From assembly GCA_028571685.1 (NCBI GenBank), contig CM053166.1:59668111-59732110 (forward strand): a DNA stretch of 64,000 nt, given 5' to 3'. The notes under the pieces are model-generated. The model was not told the origin of the DNA. It searched no databases and was given only the letters and a program-made list of their open reading frames with translations. Each line of letters starts with the position of its first letter. Position 1 is the stretch's first letter. Position numbers and translations under genes: made by a program. Source of the DNA: Heterohyrax brucei. Its lineage: Eukaryota > Chordata > Mammalia > Hyracoidea > Procaviidae. Positions 56,919 to 64,000 of the stretch are shown here, one piece after another.

Positions 56919-57895
56919 GTGAGTATGTAGCGGCTGGAAGAGGTACTGTCGGGATGGATTGCAGATGTTTCACTAGGCTGTCTTAAAATGTAAAGCAAAA
57001 GATATCTGACCACTTCACAAGTCAGTTAGGTTTCAGGTGTAGAGGTCCCTCTTCTCAACTGGTAACGTAAGTGTCACTACATCCAACCCCAGATGATACA
57101 AACTAGTTAAGAAGACAGCAATGCTACTGCCCTGTTGGCCTCTGCAGACAGGGCGTAGCCTTAGACGACACAGCATAGAGTAATGCTTTTCTGATAGAAA
57201 AGCGCTCTCTTGTGGGCAGGCTCTGGCTCCCAAGCTAAGAATTAGGTCCAGCTGCGGCCACTGTATCCAAGATGGCGTCCTCCACACAGGCAGCAGACAG
57301 AAGGGCTAAAGATGCTGAGACGTAGTGATTCCTCTGATTCTGTTGCAGGAACCCCAAACTAGGTGTCACTACGTAAATTAGTGCTTTTCTGTCAGAGAAG
57401 TGCTGTCCTGTTTGCTGGCACTGGCTCCCAGGCTAAGAATGAGGTCCCGCTAGAATCTCTGTATCCAACATAGCATCCCTCACACTGACGCTGCTCAGGC
57501 AGATATAAAACGACAGGCTCAAAGTGGCTAGATTAACAGAGTCCAAGCCTGGCTCTCAAAATATGGGAATTTTGCCTGCCTGTCCCCCCAGCAGTGTGTC
57601 TGAGTCTAGCGCTAGGCAAGATCCTGATCCTCCTGCTGGCCAAGACAGAGGAAAAAAAAGTGAAAATGGTGCGTTTACCTTCATTCCGTGAGAGCCAGGG
57701 ATAGCCAGGCACAGGAGACAGCGTAGGAGAGGAGGTTTTTTGCTCAGTAGTATGAAGATCAAAGTAACAGCCCTGGGCCATGTTCTGGGGCTGGTTAGGT
57801 GACCAGAAGGCTCCATTTGATTATCATTTCAGGTCTTGGTTTCCAGAGGGATATGAGGAGACGTGTGCTTAGTCCTCCATCTTGACTCTGCCTCC
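56919..57895 (-). promoter_or_regulatory. L1-H 5' UTR
   Basis: Decayed 5' motif (GTCAAGATGGAGG on the sense strand, 57886-57874) and the two units, with plus-strand ATGGCGTC at 57272 and its decayed partner ATAGCATC 198 bases on. Confidence 0.7.
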
Positions 57896-57911
57896 CAGAC
57901 TGTATGATTTT
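57896..57911. repeat. Target-site duplication of L1-H (right copy)
   Basis: CAGACTGTATGATTTT, partner of 45251-45264 with a two-base difference. Confidence 0.75.
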
Positions 57912-59596
57912 ATACCCAGAAAATTCTAAAGAATCTGCGAAAAACCCCACTGAAACTAATAAAAGAGTTAAGCAAAGTATCAGAATACTAGATAAACATA
58001 CACAAATAAATTGTATTCCTTTTCACCAACAAAGAGACCATCAGAGAGGAAAGCACCAAATCAATACCTTTTATGATAGCCCACAAGAAGATAAAATACC
58101 CAGGAATAAATCCAGCCAGAGGAGACCCATACAGAGAAAATTACAAGGCTGTACTGCAAGAAACCAAGTGAGAGCTACATAACTGAAGAGATCTACCTTG
58201 TGCATAGATAGAAAGATTTAGCATTGTGAAAATGTCTGTTCTACCTGATACAATCTACAGATACAATGGAATCCCAATACAAATTCCAATGTCATGTTTC
58301 AATAAGATGGAAAAAGAAATCACCAGTTTCCTATGGAAAGAGAAGAAGCCCTGGATAAGTGAAGTATTACTGAAGAAGAAGTAAGAGGCTGCACACCACC
58401 TGACTTCAGAAACTACTACATTGCCATGGTGGTCAAAACCGCTTGGTAGTGGTGTTAAAACTGATACATAGATCAATGGAACAGAATCGAGACTCCAGAT
58501 ATAACATCATCCGCCTATGAGCACCTGATATTTGACAAAGGCCCAAAGCCCCTAAACTGGGGCAAATGCACTCTCTTTACACATGGTGTTGGCATGCCTG
58601 GATATCCATCTGCAAAAAAAAAAAAAAAAGAAAAAAAGAAACAAAACTCATGCACAAGAAGTAAATCTAGATGGATCTAAGACCTACACATAAAATCTAT
58701 AACAGTAAAGATTATGAAAGGAAGATAGGGAAGACATTAGGAGCTCTAGTACACAGCATAAACAGACTACAGGATATTACTAACAATGCACAAACACCAG
58801 AAGAGAAAAGAAATAACTGGAAAGTCGTAAAAATCGAACACTTACATGCTCATCCAAAGACTTCACCAAAAGAGTAAAATGACTGTCTACAGTCTGGGAA
58901 AGAATTTCTGGCTACCTGAATCTGACTGGCATATCATCTCCATAATCTACCAGGTACTGCAAAACCTTATCAAGAAAAAGATAAACAACCCAGTTAAAAA
59001 ATGGGCAAATGGTATGAACTGGTACTTTATCAAAGAAGACATTGAGGACACCAACAGATACAATAGGAAATTCTCATGATCATTAACCATTAGAGAAATC
59101 CAGATCCAAACTACAGTTGGATGCCATCTCACCCCAACAAGGCTGGCATGAATCCAAAATATGCAGTAAATGTTGGAGAGGTTGTGGAGAGACTGGAATT
59201 CTTTTACACTACTGGTAGGAATGTAAAATGGTACAAACACTTTAGAAATTGATTTGGTATGTTCTTAAAGAGCTGAGAACAATAATACCACGTGATCCAG
59301 CAATCTCACTTCTTGAAATATGTCCTAAAGAAATATGAGCTGTCACAAAAACAGATGCATGCACACCAATGTTTATTTCAGTGCTGTTCACAACAGCAAA
59401 AAGGTAGAACAACATAGGTGGCAATCAATGGATTAATTGATAAACAACCTTTGGTATATTCAGACAATGGAATACTAAGCAATGATAAAGAACAATGATG
59501 ATCTTAGGAAACATCTCGTAATCTGGAGTCATCCAGAAGAGATTATGCTGAGTGAAATTGCAAAAGGACAAATATTATATGAGACCACTGTTATAA
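57898..59596 (+). pseudogene. L1-F ORF2 C-terminal part
   Basis: Decayed RT end and C-terminal domain. Recognisable are the segment before WYWY-like codons (~58430), and ~59150-59230, which corresponds to the CWRGCG...W motif. Multiple stops. A pure A-rich run at 58614-58640 disrupts it. Confidence 0.8.
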
Positions 59597-60600
59597 GGGC
59601 GGCACTTGGCTGGCTGGCATTGTAAGGACTTAAGAAATGGTTTAAACACAGAAGAAACTTATATTTGATGGTTACAGAGGCGGGGAGGGAACGAGGGTGG
59701 TATTCATACATAGATGGAAGACAGGTTTTGGATTAGGTAAAAGGAGTGATAGCATGCAGTAGAAGGGAGATTAGCATAACTGGACTATACCAAAAGCTAA
59801 AATGTTTTGTAAATACAGCCCAACATTTTGAAAGACAGAGTAGCAGGGACAGGGGTCAGTTTCAGGGGACATGTAGGATAATTGTCATAACTAAGGATTT
59901 TTTAAGAAAACCTTCTGCATTATACCTTGGTGAGTTGTGTCTGGGGTCGTAAAAGCTAGCAAGCTGCCATCTAAGTAGCATTGACTGGTCCCAGTTAACC
60001 CGGAGCAGAAGAGAATGAATGATGTCAATGACAAGAGGAAAATACGAGTTCAGCAGACAGAATGTGCCATACCATCCAGAGACTGCATCAACATGAGATC
60101 AGAAGAACTAGATAGTGCCTGGCTACAACCAATGACTGCTCTGACAGAGAACACAACACAAAGTCCTTGAGGTAGTCAGAGATAAGTGGATATACAGAAT
60201 TAGAACTTTATTAAAAGACTATGCATGAAGGTCTGTCAGACTGGAATGGTTCCCTGAGGACATGATCCCCGGACTCTCTGTTAGCCCAGAGCTGAAATCA
60301 GTATCAAACCTCATTCTTCAGACAGAAATTGGACTGGACTATAAGACAGAGTGATTATGGCATAGAATATGCCTCTTGACTTAATTATATACATGAGGCT
60401 GTTTGAGCAGCTCCTGCCCAGAAGTGATATGAGAGGTGGAGTGGGATAGGAGTTGGCTGAATGCATATGGGAAGTAGAGAGTGGAAAGGAAGAGTGTGCT
60501 GTTGTGAAGGTAGTTAGAGTTGCATAGTGGTGTTGGTGCAGGGTTTCATATGGAAAATTGAATTGGATTGTAAACTTTCACTTAAAGCACAATGAAATAT

Positions 60601-60896
60601 TTTTAAAATGTGTTTCTAGTTTGGAAAGTAATAAGGCTGACACCTGTTGTGTGGAGGTTGAGAAATTCTTAATCAGAACTTGCAGCATTGATACTGACAC
60701 TCTTCCAATGATTGGGGAACCTGTTTCACTCTAGAGGAAGAAAGAACTACTGCATTGCTAGTCAGCTTTGGATCCTAGGATACATTGTTGATAGATTCAT
60801 TGGTAGGGATTGGGTTTTGTAACTCTGTGGAGTTTGCTGTGAATCAAGGTGATCCCAGGAGCACAGTGGTATTGTTAAGAGAAGCTGGAATGATGT
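60601..60896. other. Unrecognised spacer
   Basis: Nothing recognised; probably single-copy host DNA or a very old repeat. Confidence 0.4.
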
Positions 60897-61457
60897 TGCC
60901 TTAGTCTTTTAGTGCTGTTATAAATACCACAAGTGGATGGCTTTAACAAAGAGACATTTATTCTCTTATGGTCCATTAGGCTAGAAGTCCATGTTCCTGG
61001 AGGCTATCACCTCCAGGAGAAAACTTTGTCCCATTGTTGGCTCTGGATCAAAGTCCTTATATTTAGTCTTCCCTTGGTCTGGGAGCATCTTAACGAAGCA
61101 ACTACAGGTCCAAAGGATATGCTCTGCTCCTGGCATTGCTGTCTTGGTGGTATAAGGTCCCTCACTCTTTACTTGATTCCTTTCTTTACTCCTGTAATAT
61201 AAAAGGTGGTGCAGGCCACACACCAAGGAAACTCCCTTTATATTGGATCAAGGATCTGACCTTAGCAAAAGTACTAGGTCCCATCCTAATCCTCTTTAAT
61301 GTAATCCAAACTTGTCCCATTTACTATAGGCAGAATTTAGGACAACATACAGGAGAACTGTAATTACAAAATAGAGGACATCCACATAATACAAGGCATC
61401 ACAGCTTAGCCAAACTGATTACACACATTTTGGGGGGACATAATTCAATTCATGACA
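60897..61457 (-). repeat. 3' LTR of the MaLR provirus
   Basis: Ends on the plus strand at 'caattcatgaca'. The minus-strand AATAAA signal lies near 60955-60965. Same family as 34809-35363. Confidence 0.82.
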
Positions 61458-62489
61458 TGTCAGCCTTTGCCTCTCCATCACATACTTGCAGGACGCTAAA
61501 CATACCTACCCTATCGTATCATAAAAAAAGTCTTAAATCAACTACAAGTCCAAAATCCAAAAATTCTTCTTCATCTGTCAAATCTAGAATATAAATTATC
61601 TGTTTCCAAAGTACAATGGCTGAACAGGCCCAAGCTAGACATCTTTATTACAAGTGGGAGAAATTGGAGAGAAAGAAGGCAGAACAGGTAGCAAATAAGT
61701 TAGCACTCAAGTCTTGAAAATAATAATCTGCCCTCTGAAACCATTTACATAATAACTGAGACCTTCAGAGTCTCGGTATTGGTCACACTCTCCAGATTAT
61801 GAGTGGAGATCTCTTGGCCCTGGGCTTCAGCTCCACCTTCCAGGCCCACTAGGACAGCAATCTATTCCCACAGCTTCAGGTATGCCATTCTCCCAGTCCA
61901 TGTAAGTGGCAACTCCATCCTTAGAAACACCAGGAGCTACACCCATTGAAACCTCAGAGGTTGTGGTCGCACCTTGAAACTGAGGCAGCTTGGATTCTTA
62001 TGTTCCTTCTGCTTCCTGGTTTCTTGGCCTGTCGGCTCCTCGGGTCGCATGGCTCCTTGGGTCTCATATCCTTATCTGTTCTGCCTTGGAAAGTGTTCCA
62101 AAACTCTATAGCTTGACCAATAAGTGCTTGGAGGTGCCCCTTTCCACCAGGAAACCTCCTGCACGCAGGACCTCAGCTCTCTTGTTCTGAGGGTCAGCAA
62201 GCTTAGCTCCACTGACAAGTGCCCAGAGGCACCCCACTTTGTCAGGAAGCCTCCTGTGCATAGGCACTCAGCTCTCTCATTCCATGGGATTGCCACCAGC
62301 ACACTCTTGTGCTGGCCTCCTTATTCTGCTGCTGCTGCTTGTTGTCTACCACTATCAGATGTTTTCTCCTGCTGCTGGTCTTCTGTCACTGCCACTCTTC
62401 TATCAATTCACAGTTTCAAAACCACTTTCACATTTTCACATTTACGATGTATCTCATAGAGCAGCACCCCACTCCTTGGTATCAAATTC
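61458..62489 (-). other. MaLR internal region without recognisable genes
   Basis: About 1 kb. It holds the PBS at its upper edge and a purine-rich stretch next to the 3' LTR (minus strand, 61476-61464, GGAGAGGCAAAGG) that would serve as the polypurine tract. The ORFs at 62072-62302 (-) and 62124-62459 (+) overlap each other and look like chance. Confidence 0.75.
62467..62485 (-). other. Primer-binding site, tRNA-Leu-like
   Basis: Minus strand TTGATACCAAGGAGTGGGG, four bases inside the 5' LTR. It matches the complement of a tRNA-Leu 3' end (CCCCACTCCTGGTACCA) with a few differences. Leu priming is the trait for which ERVL is named. Confidence 0.75.
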
Positions 62490-63055
62490 TGTCTTAGTCA
62501 TCTATTACTGGTATAACAGAAATACAGCAAGTGGTTGGCTCTAACAGAGATGTTTATTCTCTCACAGTCCAGTAGGCTAGAAGTCCAAATTCAGCACCTT
62601 GGCTTCAGGGGAAGGCTTTCCTTCTCTTTCAGCTCTGGAGAAAGGTTCTTGTATTCCATCTTCACTTGGTCTGGGAGCACTGCAGTGTAGGAACCTCAGG
62701 TCCAAAAGATGCCCTTCACTCCCTGCACTGCTTTCTTGATGATATGAGGTCCCCTGCTCTCTGCTTGCTTCCCTTTCCTTTATTTATTTTAAGATAAAAG
62801 GTGGTGCAGACCATATCTCAGGGAAACTCCCTTCACCCTGGTTCAGGGATGTAACCTTAGTAAGAGTGCTATGGTCCCATCTTAATCTCTTTAACATAAT
62901 GTAATCTTGCCCTATTAACTATAAACAGAGGTTAGGATTTATAACATACAGGAGAGTTACAATCACAAAATGGAGGACAACCACACATATTGTGAATCAT
63001 GGCCCAGCCAAACCGATACACACATTTTTAGGGAGAAATAATTTAATCCGTGACA
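62490..63055 (-). repeat. 5' LTR of the MaLR provirus
   Basis: Plus-strand edges TGTCTTAGTC and TCCGTGACA. It aligns along its whole length with the 3' LTR and with the solo LTR at 34809-35363. Confidence 0.83.
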
Positions 63056-64000
63056 GGCTTCCATCTCTGCTCCCTGCTCTGATACATCTGGTATGGAATA
63101 GAAAAAACATTAATAGATTAGCTGAAAAGAACACTGTTTTGAGAGCAGAGACATGTAGATGACAGTTTTCCAGGTGTGAAGTGGTTAGTGGGTACTGCCC
63201 TTTTCTCCTGTGATTTCTTCTGATCTGTTACTACTACTTGAGGAACTTCTTGGATTATTTATTCCATCTGGATCATACCCAAGTTATTAACCTTGGTAGA
63301 AACCCAGTAGTTGTCTAGTTAATATAATTTGTTTTTGATTAAGTTTATCTAGAGTTTTATCTAGGGACTTGTACGAAGTGAGGGAAATGAAAAAGCCATT
63401 TACTTCTATGCTGCATGGCCCAGTTCATGTGGCTTGGCAGGAGAAGAGTATTCTATTGTTTGAACAATGTCTGAATATTTCATCAGATTCTTACCTCCAA
63501 TGCTCCAATTTTGTGTAAAAATACCAGCTGCTGGACAACTGATGTTTCAACACTGGCAGCTCTGAGTTTTGGTGTGGTGTTTGCTTGTATTTTCCAAGGG
63601 CTACCCCACTAGATTGACCTCTTTATAGTCCTAATCTCATAGAAAAGGATTCAATTAGATGGTCTTACTCATCCATGTCTTACAGATTATTTGTGTCTTC
63701 TTACAATTTTCCCTGCATCTTAAACATTTATATCAGTCATATTTTGCCCATCTTTGGGTAATAATGTGAGAAAGAGCCCATATGTACATTTTTTTCTTCC
63801 TCCATTACTTGCTCCCTCCTTTTCTCTCTTTCCTTTATTTTGAGTGTATGTGTAATTTTGATCAGAGATCGTGGTTCAATGTTCTCCTTAGTAAGGTTCG
63901 AACTCTTGTGGGCAACTCTCTCAAAGCTTGTGAATAAAGAAAATATTCTATCTCAGGTAATTTATACCTTGGTTCTGCCATTCCACAGGACTTCACAATG
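63056..64000. other. Unrecognised terminal segment
   Basis: No repeat family, RNA gene or frame above 60 codons recognised. It may be single-copy host DNA. Confidence 0.4.

Larger units (their letters stand above)
52451..57895 (-). mobile_element. L1-H: young L1 with the RT region deleted
   Basis: Minus-strand L1 with both natural ends: an A-rich 3' tail at 52451 and a 5' edge at ~57895. Inside ORF2 the text jumps at ~54343-54350 from the C-terminal region (the VGTTMEV neighbourhood) to NERGVV, skipping ~1.7 kb that in L1-C covers 4600-6315. The CAGACT duplications place its insertion in L1-F. L1-G later entered its tail. Confidence 0.88.
57896..60600 (+). mobile_element. L1-F: 3' third
   Basis: Continues L1-F ORF2 from the RT active site (CMILYPENSKES) to the stop at 59594-59596, then a ~1 kb 3' UTR of the older type (sharing 'gatcagaagaactagata' with 18500 and 20176). 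It ends 'cttaaagcacaatgaaat' and an A-rich tail. Confidence 0.85.
60897..63055 (-). mobile_element. MaLR/ERVL-type provirus, non-autonomous
   Basis: Two LTRs of the same family (561 and 566 bp) in the same orientation enclose ~1.03 kb. On the minus strand the order is 5' LTR (63055-62490), primer-binding site, internal region, a purine-rich stretch, 3' LTR (61457-60897). No gag, pro, pol or env frame is seen; internal frames are under 115 codons. The internal start ('ggagtggggtgctgctct') is typical of MLT1/MaLR internals. A matching 5-bp target duplication is not visible. Confidence 0.82.

Noticed and set aside
62072-62459. Frames of 76-111 codons in the MaLR interior
   Set aside because: They overlap on both strands, resemble no retroviral gene, and MaLR interiors are known to be non-coding.
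1-64000. Host gene, CRISPR array, integron or bacterial-type system
   Set aside because: No exon-like conserved frame and no regularly spaced repeats with spacers are seen. Sequence content is wholly that of a repeat-rich mammalian genome.

Overview
The window is mammalian nuclear DNA, almost certainly from an afrotherian and most likely an elephant or close relative. The main evidence is at least eleven copies of a tRNA-derived SINE of the AfroSINE type. Two RTE (BovB-like) LINEs share that SINE's 3' tail, and there are several generations of one L1 lineage. I found no host protein-coding gene, exon, tRNA, rRNA or CRISPR array. The DNA is intergenic or intronic and made of nested retrotransposons; every sizeable open reading frame is L1 ORF1 or ORF2, the short region between them, or a shadow on the other strand. 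Letters below are my own labels.

Region 1 (1-16.4 kb) is a minus-strand nest. L1-B (93-2128, resuming 16269-16440) is the oldest. It was split by L1-D (2146-2712 plus 9912-16268), which was split in its 3' UTR by the young full-length L1-C (2713-9894). L1-C keeps an intact 316-residue ORF1, but its ORF2 is broken and has lost endonuclease catalytic residues. L1-A (1-92) is the tail of another plus-strand copy.

Region 2 (16.4-31.3 kb) is an ancient plus-strand L1 interrupted by a cluster of 5'-truncated L1 3' UTRs (18.2-21.05 kb), by SINEs, by a small L1 tail and by the full-length young L1-E (22168-29330). A second ancient L1 end follows (29.7-31.25 kb).

Region 3 (31.3-40.8 kb) is a mixed older landscape: an RTE LINE with an internal deletion (31262-33760), MIRs, AfroSINEs, a solo MaLR-type LTR with 5-bp target duplications (34809-35363), a second, minus-strand RTE split by a SINE (35826-36792), a composite LTR (37966-38884), and a tail-to-tail LTR pair flanking a SINE (39460-40628).

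Region 4 (40.8-60.6 kb) is a second deep nest. The older plus-strand L1-F (40819-45264, resuming 57896-60600) contains the minus-strand L1-H (52451-57895), which has lost its reverse-transcriptase domain. The tail of L1-H contains L1-G, whose 3' arm (45265-47613, minus) and 5' arm (47614-52450, plus) together make one full-length L1 with the geometry of twin priming.

Region 5 (60.6-64 kb) has a non-autonomous MaLR/ERVL-type provirus on the minus strand (60897-63055) with two LTRs, a recognisable tRNA-Leu-like primer-binding site and no gag or pol frame, then unrecognised DNA to the end.

The young L1 copies share an architecture: a ~1 kb 5' UTR starting near a YY1-like CAAGATGGCGG motif and holding two diverged ~198-bp units, ORF1 of 316-319 codons, a ~400-bp spacer with a short frame overlapping the ORF2 start, ORF2, and a 3' UTR with a G-rich purine tract. 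I see no new molecular system; the interest is in retrotransposition mechanism and L1 architecture.
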